From Chloroflexota bacterium (GTDB lineage Bacteria > Chloroflexota > Anaerolineae > Anaerolineales > Villigracilaceae): DNA of 64,000 nucleotides. The first letter of the stretch is position 1. The number at the start of each line of letters is the position of its first letter. The translations under genes and the position numbers were made by a program. Positions 1 to 8,561 of this stretch are shown piece by piece. A model generated the notes under the pieces. It had not been told where the DNA came from, ran no database searches, and saw nothing but the letters and a program-made list of their open reading frames with translations. The DNA is taken from positions 1 to 64,000 of the forward strand of contig JACRMH010000039.1 in assembly GCA_016219545.1 (NCBI GenBank), read 5' to 3'.

Positions 1-1
1 C

Positions 2-79
2 AGGGGATTGAAGAAAGTGGAGACCGAATGGGGCATTCTTTCCATTGCTCACAATCTACGAAAACTGGCAGCCCAATGA
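2..79 (+). CDS. 3' end of a transposase (partial; ..RGLKKVETEWGILSIAHNLRKLAAQ*)
   Basis: Frame 2 is open from the window edge to TGA at 77-79; the C-terminal motif W-G-I-L-x-I-A-H-N-L-R-K-L resembles IS1182/IS4-type transposase C-termini. Confidence 0.6.
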   Translation, partial: RGLKKVETEWGILSIAHNLRKLAAQ

Positions 80-92
80 CTGCCAGTTTTTT
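61..92 (+). terminator. Rho-independent terminator after the transposase fragment
   Basis: AAAACTGGCAG / CTGCCAGTTTTTT hairpin and T-run. Confidence 0.6.
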
Positions 93-190
93 ACCTTTTT
101 TCTGTTTTGACTGCCTACACTTACCTTTTTAGACAGCCCCATCTTTTTGTTTTTCGCACCCGATGTCTCTGTGGCAGGAATATTTTCCTG

Positions 191-637
191 CTATGACCGG
201 AAGCCTGAACCCATGATGTAATTTTCCAGCCCGCGAATCTCGCTTTCTTTATTTTCCAATGCGGCGAACATCACATCCCGCATCGAGACCAGCCCGACCA
301 GATGTTCATTTTCAATTACCGGCAGGTGACGGATATTGTATTGCCTCATCAATGCGATACACTGCTCGGCCGTTGTTTCCTTTGTGACCGTGACCATCTT
401 CGAGATCATGACATCCTTGATGATCGTTTCTTTTGCCGAACGTCCTTCGATCTCGCCCTTGTAAAGATAATCGCGCTCGGTGTAAATGCCGACGATCTTT
501 CCGCCTTCGGTAACCAGCACCGCGCCGATGTGGGCGTCTGCCATCACCTTGATGGCTTGCAGGACGGTATCTGTTGCCGCTACGGAGAAATTGGTTTCAC
601 TTGATTTTGATTCGAGTAGTTTGCGGACAGTTGTCAT
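191..637 (-). CDS. CBS-domain pair protein
   Basis: Two CBS repeats (ATDTVLQAIKVMADAHIGAVLV.., TAEQCIALMRQYNIRHLPVIENEHLVGLVSMRDV). Confidence 0.9.
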   Translation of the reverse strand: MTTVRKLLESKSSETNFSVAATDTVLQAIKVMADAHIGAVLVTEGGKIVGIYTERDYLYKGEIEGRSAKETIIKDVMISKMVTVTKETTAEQCIALMRQYNIRHLPVIENEHLVGLVSMRDVMFAALENKESEIRGLENYIMGSGFRS

Positions 638-690
638 GGCTAAAATCTCCTTTGATAAAATGGAAACGGTTTCACTCAGTATAACAAAAA

Positions 691-1167
691 TTACCCCTTC
701 AATGTTTTTTTCATATTTATATTTGTGACCTTATATCCTGTTTTTTTATAAAGTTCCTGCGCAATGAGATTGTCGCCAAAAACGTGCAACCCAACAGACT
801 CGACGTTCATGGATAAAAGCTTTTCATCCAATGCCGTGAGCGCCTGTCTGCCAAAACCTTTTCCGCGGAACTGTTCTTCAATTACAAAGTCATAAATAAA
901 TGCGGTGGGAGGGACTGTGTCCGATTTTACTTCCACCCACAACGCCCCGAGTTTATGTCCGCTGGATTCTTCGATGATCGAGTAAATGAATTGATCTTTT
1001 GTCTGCACTCCATCAGGCAGCGAATCCTGGAATTCCTTGCGCGAACGTTCCACTGCTTCTTCAGCAGTCCAATTCCCGTTGCGGACCTTGTCTTGGGCGT
1101 AGTCAATGATCTCCTGCTCAAGAAAGACCTCAAAATCTTTTTGTTCCATCGGAATAAGTTGTATCAT
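691..1167 (-). CDS. GNAT family N-acetyltransferase
   Basis: IYDFVIEEQFRGKGFGRQALTALDEK..GLHVFGDNLIAQELYKKTGYKV. Confidence 0.9.
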   Translation of the reverse strand: MIQLIPMEQKDFEVFLEQEIIDYAQDKVRNGNWTAEEAVERSRKEFQDSLPDGVQTKDQFIYSIIEESSGHKLGALWVEVKSDTVPPTAFIYDFVIEEQFRGKGFGRQALTALDEKLLSMNVESVGLHVFGDNLIAQELYKKTGYKVTNINMKKTLKG

Positions 1168-1187
1168 GGCATTGTCCTTGTTTGTAC

Positions 1188-1397
1188 TTAATAACTCACT
1201 TTGCGCAAAAATTCATTATTTGCCGTCAGCGCTCATTCTCACCAGCCCCGCCCCGACGTAAACGTCAGGGCTACTCTTACGAAGCCGCCTTCGGCGGCTC
1301 AGCCTGCGAAGCAGGCTTCGTAAGAGTAGCACGGGGGTTTATCCCCGTGCGGGCAATGCGGCGCGAAGTTCGGCGTTGCGTAAGGTGAGTTAATAAC
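1188..1397. repeat. MITE-like element A with TTAATAACTCAC..TGCGTAAGGTGAGTTAATAA ends
   Basis: Inverted ends; shares its right end with element B; internal inverted repeats (GCTACTCTTACGAAGCC..GGCTTCGTAAGAGTAGC). Confidence 0.6.
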
Positions 1398-1534
1398 TCA
1401 CTTTGCGCAGTGTCGTTCTGAGCGGAGCGACACTTGCGTTGCACGCCAGTGCAATGAGAACCACTACGATTGTCCCAGAGACCCTTCGCTAACGCTCAGG
1501 GAGTCACGGTTAGGTGCGTAAGGGGAGTTAATAA
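1390..1534. repeat. MITE-like element B, same ends; homologous to 34400-34562 and 55123-55292
   Basis: TTAATAACTCACTTTGCGCA..TGCGTAAGGGGAGTTAATAA; the reverse complement aligns along its length with the other two copies. Confidence 0.75.
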
Positions 1535-1590
1535 ATAAGAGACGAGCAGGATTACTCTCTCGTCTCTTATTATATTTCCAGTTGCTTGTT

Positions 1591-4446
1591 TTACACTAAT
1601 TCAACTTTTACGGCACTGATCTTATATTCTGGTATCTTCGCCACCGGGTCGAGCGAGGCGTGGGTCAACTCGTTGGCGGAGGCGTTGGGGAAGTGGAAAT
1701 TCGCATACACCATGCCGGGCGGCACACGGTCCGTTACCCAGGCTTGCGCTTCGATCATCCCGCGCCGTGAAGTGACGCGCACCATGTTCTTTCCATTCAA
1801 GCCCAACTTCTCCGCATCGTTCGGGTTCATCTCGATCAACGCCTCGCCGTAAACTTCCATCAATCCTTTTGCGCGGCGCGTCATCTGTCCGCCATGCCAG
1901 TGATACAACACGCGGCCGGTGCTGAGGAGCATCGGGTAATCATCATCGGGTCTTTCAGCGGGCGGGACGTGATCTATCGGTGCGAACTTTCCCCTGCCGC
2001 GCGTGAATTGTTTCGTGTGCAAGATCGGCGTGCCGGGATGATCTGCCGTTGGGCACGGCCATTGCAGACGTTCACCTGCTTCGAGACGTTTATGCGTGAT
2101 ACCGCCATAGGACGGGGTCAACGCATTGATCTCGGACATGATCGCGGACTGGTCGGCATAGTCCCAGCTGGAATAAGGCGCTTCGGTCTGGACCCGTTCA
2201 CTGGTCCCGGCCAAGATGCGTTTTGCAATCTGAGAGATGATCCACCAATCGTCCCGAGCATCTCCTTGAGTTGGGATGGCTTTGCGTACCATTTGCACGC
2301 GCCGCTCTGTGTTCGTGAATGTGCCAGTCTTCTCCGCAAAGGTCACACCCGGCAACAGCACATCCGCATAGACTGATGTTTCAGATGGGAAGATTTCCTG
2401 CAACAAAAGAAAATCAATTTGTTCGAGGCAGTGACGAATATGTTTCGTATCCGGGTCAGACATAACCGGGTCTTCGCCGAGAATATAAAGCGAGTGAGTT
2501 CTGCCATAAAGGATACCCGGCATCATTTCGGTGACAGTTAAACCGACGGTGGACGACAGACCGCGGACCGTTTTACCGTCCACCGTCCTCGGTCCACTGT
2601 CCAATCCCCACGCCTTTGAAAATTTCTCGATCACCTCGGGGTTCGTAACAGACTGATACGCCGTGAACACATTTGGCAGTCCGCCCATGTCACATGCGCC
2701 TTGGACGTTATTCTGTCCGCGTAATGGGTTTACGCCGCCGCCGGGTTTGCCCATGTTGCCGAGCAGCATTTGCAAATTGCCGAGGTCCATTACATTGCGT
2801 ACACCAACGATGTGCTGTGTAATTCCCATCGCCCACATGACGGCAGTGGGTTTGTTCACGCCGATGATCTCTGCGGCTTCATAAAGCTGTTCAACCGGAA
2901 TGCCCGTTGTTTCAGAGACCTTGTCAGGCGGATATTGCATGACAGTGGCTTTGAATTCATCGAAGCCTTCTGTGCGTTCGTCAATAAAGGCTTGATCCTG
3001 CCATCCTTTTTCAAGGATGATGTACATCAAACCGTTAATGAGGGCAATATCCGTGCCGGGGCGCTGACGTAGATGCAGGGTCGCAAAATCGGTGATGTCA
3101 ATTCTGCGCGGGTCAGCCACGACAAGTTTTGCGCCGCGGAATTTCACAGCGCGGCGAAGCATCGTCCCAAAGACGGGATGCTGTTCGGTGGTATTCGAAC
3201 CGATGATAAAGAATGCTTTTGCATATTTGGCGACATCGTCCATTGAATTGGACATGGCACCCGAACCGAAGGAGGCGGCCAGACCGGCCACCGTGCTGGA
3301 GTGTCAGAGACGGGCGCAGTGGTCAATGTTGTTCGTGCCAACGACCTGCCGCGCCAGTTTGTTCATCAAATAATTTTCTTCGTTCGTGCATTTTGCCGAG
3401 GTGAGAAAGCCCATGCTGTCCGCGCCGAAATCATTGCGGATCTGGGCGAACTTCTTTGCAGTGATTTCCAGAGCTACATCCCATTCAGTCTCGACCCAAT
3501 CCCATAGACCGTTGACCGTAGACGATTGACCATTGTCCATCGTCCATTGTCCATCGTCTCGCGGTTTTTTCTTTCCTTCCAACAAATATCTTCTAACTTT
3601 CGGCTTCTTCAACCTCTCAGGATGATGGATGTAATCATATCCATAGCGTCCCTTTACACATAACGCCATGCCATTGACCGGTGCATTCGGGTTCGATTGC
3701 ACGCCAATGACTTTTTCATTCTTCACCAATAGGTCAAATTGACAACCCACGCCGCAATACGAGCATGTAGTGGTGACTTTAGTCATCTGATGTGCGCGCG
3801 CCTTTCCATAATTCATCTTGTTTGATAACGCGCCGGTCGGGCAGTATGCCACGCATTGTCCGCAGGATTCACAGCGTGCTTCGAGCATGGTCGTGCCTGC
3901 ACCCGGAACGATGACTTCATCAAATCCGCGTTTTGCCACGCCCCACACATCGCGGACTTGGATTTCAGCGCATGCCGAAACACAGCGGCGGCAGAGGATA
4001 CAACGATTCATATCCACGCGGATGAAGGGATTCGGGTCGCTGTCCACGGGATAGCGTGTGCCTTTGCTTCCCCACGCTGGGGCAGCTGCCTTATATTCAT
4101 AAGCCAGGTCTTGCAATTCGCATTCGCCGCTCACATCACAGGTGATGCAATCCTGCGGATGGTTGGCGAGCATGAGTTCCAAAGTCAACTTGCGGTCTTT
4201 GGTCACCTTCTCGCTCTGCGTTTGGATCTCCATGCCCTCCCAAATGGGGGTGACGCACGCGGCTGATAAAAATCTTCCGCCTTTCACTTCCACCACGCAC
4301 ATGCGGCAATTGCCGGTTGGATTCAAATCCTTGTGATAGCAAAGAGTAGGCACATGAATGCCGTGCTCCTTCGTCACCTGCAAAATGGTCTTGCCGGGTT
4401 CGGCTTGAATGGGTTGTCCGTTAATTTTTAGATTTATCATAATCAC
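1591..4446 (-). CDS. fdhA: Formate dehydrogenase catalytic subunit with selenocysteine (UGA at 3306-3304), N-terminal 2Fe-2S/NuoG-like and ferredoxin regions
   Basis: Track ORFs 3304..4446 and 1591..3291 are in the same frame; reading through TGA gives ..[27 protein letters not shown].., the Fdh active-site motif; SECIS-like hairpin directly 3'. Confidence 0.93.
3274..3306 (-). promoter_or_regulatory. Bacterial SECIS element
   Basis: TGA-N11-GGTGGCC-GGTCT-GGCCGCC: 7-bp stem (one G-U) with GGUCU apical loop. Confidence 0.85.
3507..3562. repeat. Heptamer array (GACCNTT/GTCCATY, about 8 units) inside fdhA
   Basis: gaccgtt gaccgta gacgatt gaccatt gtccatc gtccatt gtccatc gtctcgc. Confidence 0.85.
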
Positions 4447-4455
4447 CTCGTTGTC

Positions 4456-4542
4456 ATGTCGTTGCGAGGGCGCTAGCCCGAAGCAATCTCCACATTAACT
4501 GGGGGATTGCTTCGCCGCAAAGAACGTGGCTCGCAACGACAT
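4456..4542. repeat. MITE-like element with 13-bp perfect terminal inverted repeats between the two fdh genes
   Basis: ATGTCGTTGCGAG..CTCGCAACGACAT; internal inverted GAAGCAATC/GATTGCTTC. Confidence 0.75.
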
Positions 4543-6276
4543 CTAATTCTCCGCCTTCTTGAACTCTGCTTCAAAATGTGTAAGTACAGATTTCATCGGT
4601 ATCGGCACGCTTTGACCTAATCCGCAGAAGGAAGAGTCGTGCATCAGTGACGCAAGAGTCGTTAGCTCTTCCACATCGCCTTGTTGACCCTTTCCACTTG
4701 CCATGCGGTTCAAGATTTCGAGCGAGCGCCAGGTCCCAACTCGGCAGGGTGTACATTTTCCGCAGGATTCCACCGCGAAGAAGTGCAATAGCTCACGCAG
4801 GAATGCCACGGGTGAAACGCTTTCATCGCAAACGAGGAATGAACCTGCGCCCAGCGAAATTCCTTTTTGGGAGGATGCAAAGTCAATGGGAATATCCAAA
4901 AGCTTTTCATCCACGATGGTCCCGGCTGCGCCACCGCATAAGGCGAATTTGAATTTTGAACCTTTGATCATGCCGCCGCCAAAGTCATCAATGATCTGGC
5001 GCAGGGTGAGTCCAAATGGCGCTTCAAAAAGCCCGGGGTGATTGACATGCCCAAGCACCATATACATCTTTGTCCCCGGCACTGAATAAGTGGAAATGGA
5101 TTTCCACCACTCTGCTCCATTCTTCAAGATATGCGGCACCGCGCAAAATGACTCCACGTTGTTGACAGCGGTCGGTTGTCCACGGAAGCCAGAGGTGGGT
5201 GGGTAGGGCGGACGTAATCTCGGTTCGCCGCGTTTTCCTTCAAGGGATTCAAGGAGCGCAGTTTCTTCACCGCAGATGTAAGCTCCCGCACCGCGATGAA
5301 CGTGGATGTCGAAAGAGAAGCCACTTCCTAAAATATTTTTGCCAAGTAAATTTTTTGCCTTTGCCTGGTCAATGGCGCGTTCCAAACGGCGCGCTTGATG
5401 TTCATATTCCCCGCGGATATAGATCCATGCTTCCGATGCGCCGCACGCATAACCTGCAATGACTATGCCTTCCAATAATTGATGCGGATTGGTTTCCATT
5501 AACACGCGGTCTTTGAAGATCAGCGGCTCGGACTCATCCGCGTTGCAGACGATATAGCGCGGAGTCCTTTTTTCGCTGGCTACGAAACGCCACTTGCGCC
5601 CAACCGGGAAGCCCGCTCCGCCACGTCCTTGCAGGCCGGAGCTTTCCACTTCCGCCAGAACAGTCGTCGGGTCAGATTGAAGCGCTTTCTTGAGTCCATC
5701 GTACAGACCATGCTCGAGCGCTGAGTCGATCTCGTCGGGATCCACTTTCCCGATCAAGGACGTCATCACGCGGACTTCGCCTTTGCGCGGTTTTGAATAT
5801 TCAGTAGGCACGCCGCGCCAGCCTTCGCAGACCTTCTTCGCATCTTTAGGTGAGACTGGTCCCGCCTGTTCATCTTCGACTAGTACCGCGGGCGCGCGGT
5901 CACATAAGCCAAGACAAGACGAGCGTTCCACAGACCATTGACCGTTGACCATGGACGACCATTCATCAACGACGGTCTGTCGTCCACCGTCCGCTGTTGC
6001 TCTTTTCAACCAGCATACCGGCCCGTCACACACGCGCAAAACTTTTTTGCGTTCTTCGAGCGAGAGCATGGAATAAAAAGTGGCCATGCCGTAGGCTTCG
6101 TGAGCAGGGATGTGCAGCGCGCGTGCCGCTTCGGTGATGGTGACGGGATTTAACTTGTTTTTCGCGCCGAGGTCTTTGAGCACTTCGAGCGTGGCTTCCT
6201 GCGTGCCGCCGTGATGATGCGCAAGCTCTGCGATCTCATGGTCAACGGGTTTATAAACGATCTTTTTATTTGTCAT
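4543..6276 (-). CDS. NuoE-NuoF fusion subunit of NAD(P)-dependent formate dehydrogenase
   Basis: N-terminal NuoE-like domain (..AYGMATFYSMLSLEERKKVLRVCDGPVC.., CLGLCDRAPAV) joined to NuoF (GRGGAGFPVGRKWRF, GAGAYICGEETALLESLEGKRGEPRLRPPYP, ESCGKCTPCRVG). Confidence 0.93.
   Translation of the reverse strand: MTNKKIVYKPVDHEIAELAHHHGGTQEATLEVLKDLGAKNKLNPVTITEAARALHIPAHEAYGMATFYSMLSLEERKKVLRVCDGPVCWLKRATADGGRQTVVDEWSSMVNGQWSVERSSCLGLCDRAPAVLVEDEQAGPVSPKDAKKVCEGWRGVPTEYSKPRKGEVRVMTSLIGKVDPDEIDSALEHGLYDGLKKALQSDPTTVLAEVESSGLQGRGGAGFPVGRKWRFVASEKRTPRYIVCNADESEPLIFKDRVLMETNPHQLLEGIVIAGYACGASEAWIYIRGEYEHQARRLERAIDQAKAKNLLGKNILGSGFSFDIHVHRGAGAYICGEETALLESLEGKRGEPRLRPPYPPTSGFRGQPTAVNNVESFCAVPHILKNGAEWWKSISTYSVPGTKMYMVLGHVNHPGLFEAPFGLTLRQIIDDFGGGMIKGSKFKFALCGGAAGTIVDEKLLDIPIDFASSQKGISLGAGSFLVCDESVSPVAFLRELLHFFAVESCGKCTPCRVGTWRSLEILNRMASGKGQQGDVEELTTLASLMHDSSFCGLGQSVPIPMKSVLTHFEAEFKKAEN
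5933..5999. repeat. Degenerate heptamer array inside the NuoE-NuoF fusion gene
   Basis: gaccatt gaccgtt gaccatg gac..gtc gtccacc gtccgct; encodes the insert RATADGGRQTVVDEWSSMVNGQWSVE. Confidence 0.7.
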
Positions 6277-6411
6277 AGCGCCTCATGGAAAATCCGAGAG
6301 TTCAGGATGATTATCGCTTATCTGACTTTTATGCGTTAGTTGCATTGTTCATACTTCGCAGGGATGTTCATCCTTGCTTATCGTGCGGAAATTCACAATC
6401 AATTGTAGCAG

Positions 6412-6437
6412 AAAAAAGCCACCTCGAAGGGTGGCTT
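6412..6437 (-). terminator. Terminator of the 6443..6841 gene
   Basis: AAAAAAGCCACCTCGAAGGGTGGCTT. Confidence 0.6.
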
Positions 6438-6442
6438 GAGAA

Positions 6443-6841
6443 TCACTTGTAATCTTTACGATGCTTTGGGAGTTTCTTTTTGTGGACAGGTTCTTCTTGT
6501 TGTTTTTTACTTTTTTTGTAATTGATATACTGTTGGATCGGCATGGTTATTATTTTCAAACCTACAAAAGCGAAGAACCCAAGAATAATAATGCCCAATA
6601 GAGCTTTCCAATCTCTTGTTTCAATAAACGCATCAATTGCCATGGTTATTATCCAGACTATGGGTATAAAAAACACCAGTCCTACACCGATATACACAAC
6701 TGAGGTTAATAAGTTGGGCGGAAGTTGATCTTCATGAAGATACTTCCAATTGGGTTTATTGACCGGTCTGGGTATCCATGTACGCCTTCCAAATTTGATG
6801 TCAAATTGAATTGGGTCACCATTATCATCTTTTTTTGCCAT
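6443..6841 (-). CDS. Small two-TM membrane protein of unknown function
   Basis: ORF with two hydrophobic segments and a basic tail (KKSKKQQEEPVHKKKLPKHRKDYK). Confidence 0.6.
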   Translation of the reverse strand: MAKKDDNGDPIQFDIKFGRRTWIPRPVNKPNWKYLHEDQLPPNLLTSVVYIGVGLVFFIPIVWIITMAIDAFIETRDWKALLGIIILGFFAFVGLKIITMPIQQYINYKKSKKQQEEPVHKKKLPKHRKDYK

Positions 6842-6853
6842 TTTATCTTTTTC

Positions 6854-7627
6854 CTACAGTCCAACTCTTTGAGGATTCGAATACACATTGAACCTGTGCT
6901 TGCGTGCATATCCGATCAAGGTGATTCCATATCGCTGCGCCATCTCAATGGACAGTGACGATGGGGAGGTGCGTGAGATCAAAATGGGGGTGTTCATGCG
7001 CGCGGCTTTTTGAAGCATCTCCGAGCTGATGCGCCCGGTCGTGATCAATATCCTTTTCTCGGGCCAGATATTCTTCATCAAACATAATCCGGCGATCTTA
7101 TCCAGCGTATTGTGCCTGCCAATATCTTCAGCGGACAACAAAACTTTTTCCCCATCGCTTAAAGCGGATGTGTGGACTCCGCCGGTCTCTTTGTAAAGGG
7201 ATTGCGACTCGAAAAGCATTTCCACCAGAACACCAATCGCTTCAGGCTTCACCTTGAACTGGTCGCTGTCAAAATTGACATTTGGCTTCGCAAGAAGGTC
7301 CACTGCCGTCACGCCGCCTGTGCATCCCGAAGTCCTGCGCCATGACGTGGGCTGCTTCGCTTCGTGGTTCAACCAGACATCCACGTTATCGCCATGCTCG
7401 CAGACGTGCACGTCGCTGACCTCGTCCATGGTTTCGATGATGCCTTCGTTATAAAGGAATCCCACCGCCAGCGCTTCCAGGTTGACAGGTGTACACATGA
7501 ATGTGATCCACACTTCACCGTTGACCGTTAACGACACCGGCGTTTCAACGATGGTTTCTGCATCGAAGGATTTCCATTTTTTGAATTCGTACTGCTCATA
7601 ATGAATTGACTTTTGCGGCGTGATCAT
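6854..7627 (-). CDS. fdhD: Formate dehydrogenase accessory sulfurtransferase FdhD
   Basis: TSGCTGGVT, GGVHTSALSDGEKVLLSAEDIGRHNTLDKIAG, TTGRISSEMLQKAARM. Confidence 0.95.
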   Translation of the reverse strand: MITPQKSIHYEQYEFKKWKSFDAETIVETPVSLTVNGEVWITFMCTPVNLEALAVGFLYNEGIIETMDEVSDVHVCEHGDNVDVWLNHEAKQPTSWRRTSGCTGGVTAVDLLAKPNVNFDSDQFKVKPEAIGVLVEMLFESQSLYKETGGVHTSALSDGEKVLLSAEDIGRHNTLDKIAGLCLMKNIWPEKRILITTGRISSEMLQKAARMNTPILISRTSPSSLSIEMAQRYGITLIGYARKHRFNVYSNPQRVGL

Positions 7628-7646
7628 ATTTTCTCCAACCGATAAA

Positions 7647-8288
7647 TTAAACTTCGTTCCAATTCTCAGGTAACTTTGGCGCTGACCAGTTTGGGTCGGG
7701 CCGCCAATTCAGCCATTTTCCATCAATCGGGTATTTTTGTTTTTTAATTCTTTCGAAAACATCGGGCTTCGCCATTTCTATTCCATCTGTCCATTGTTTC
7801 AAAAGAATGCCGCTATCGATCCCTTTTTGATAATCTTCTTCATCCTTCCAATGCCATTTACGCTTAGGGTCGATGACAATATCCAATTCCAGATCAAGTG
7901 TATCAAACCCGCATTCGCTCCGCCAAAAAGGGAGTTGAAAGTTGATGTAGTAACAAAGGAATTGGTTTGTGTTCTCCTGCCAGAAATAAATCGTTGCATA
8001 ATAGTTCTGTGGTTCCATCAAAACCAACAGGCGATTTGTATGCCATGTGAATTTTTGCATGTCTGGGTTGTTCTTTTTGTAATCTCCCCAGCGATCCCAT
8101 TCTCGCCGTTCTCCATGCTTTCCATTGATATACCCTTCGGGCATCATACAATCCGCTCCGGGTATTATCGCTAGCGCAACTTCGCCATCAGTGTCATGAA
8201 CAACAATTGCCGATTGTACGATCCATGCACACTGGTTGTAAATTCCTCTTAAAGCAACGGTATCGCCCGGTTTCCATATTTTTGCCAT
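7647..8288 (-). CDS. DUF402 domain protein
   Basis: KRKWHWKDEEDYQKGIDSGIL and the preceding Asp-rich motif typical of DUF402. Confidence 0.75.
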   Translation of the reverse strand: MAKIWKPGDTVALRGIYNQCAWIVQSAIVVHDTDGEVALAIIPGADCMMPEGYINGKHGERREWDRWGDYKKNNPDMQKFTWHTNRLLVLMEPQNYYATIYFWQENTNQFLCYYINFQLPFWRSECGFDTLDLELDIVIDPKRKWHWKDEEDYQKGIDSGILLKQWTDGIEMAKPDVFERIKKQKYPIDGKWLNWRPDPNWSAPKLPENWNEV

Positions 8289-8294
8289 TTGAAT

Positions 8295-8561
8295 TTAATA
8301 TACCTTCTTCTTTTCAGAATTTCTGTGCATCTTATAGAACAGATCAGGGTCGGCGAGAAATGCACCGAGACATGATTCTGTGCAGAGGTAGATGATCCGT
8401 CCGCGGTACTCTGCACGCGGAAAGTATTGCGGGTCTGTATCGTTATAAATGCGTCCGCAAAGAGTGACGAATTTTTTGAATTTTTCCGATTCTTTTTCGG
8501 TGGCAAATTTTATTTTCGTTTCAGGCATGGACTGATTGTAATTCTCCAATATACACTTCAA
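8295..8561 (-). CDS. YHS-like small protein
   Basis: LCGRIYNDTDPQYFPRAEYRGRIIYLCTESCLGAFLADPDLFYKMHR resembles YHS domains; start probably within MPETKIKF. Confidence 0.6.
   Translation of the reverse strand: MKCILENYNQSMPETKIKFATEKESEKFKKFVTLCGRIYNDTDPQYFPRAEYRGRIIYLCTESCLGAFLADPDLFYKMHRNSEKKKVY

Noticed and set aside
1182-1388. Track ORF of 68 aa
   Set aside because: Lies entirely within a MITE-like repeat; no coding signature.
1894-2376. Long antisense ORFs inside fdhA, copA, ftsK and other genes
   Set aside because: Typical mirror ORFs in GC-biased coding DNA; no domain motifs and no independent signals.
3507-3562. CRISPR-like short repeats
   Set aside because: Units are 7 nt, degenerate and without spacers; no cas genes in the window.
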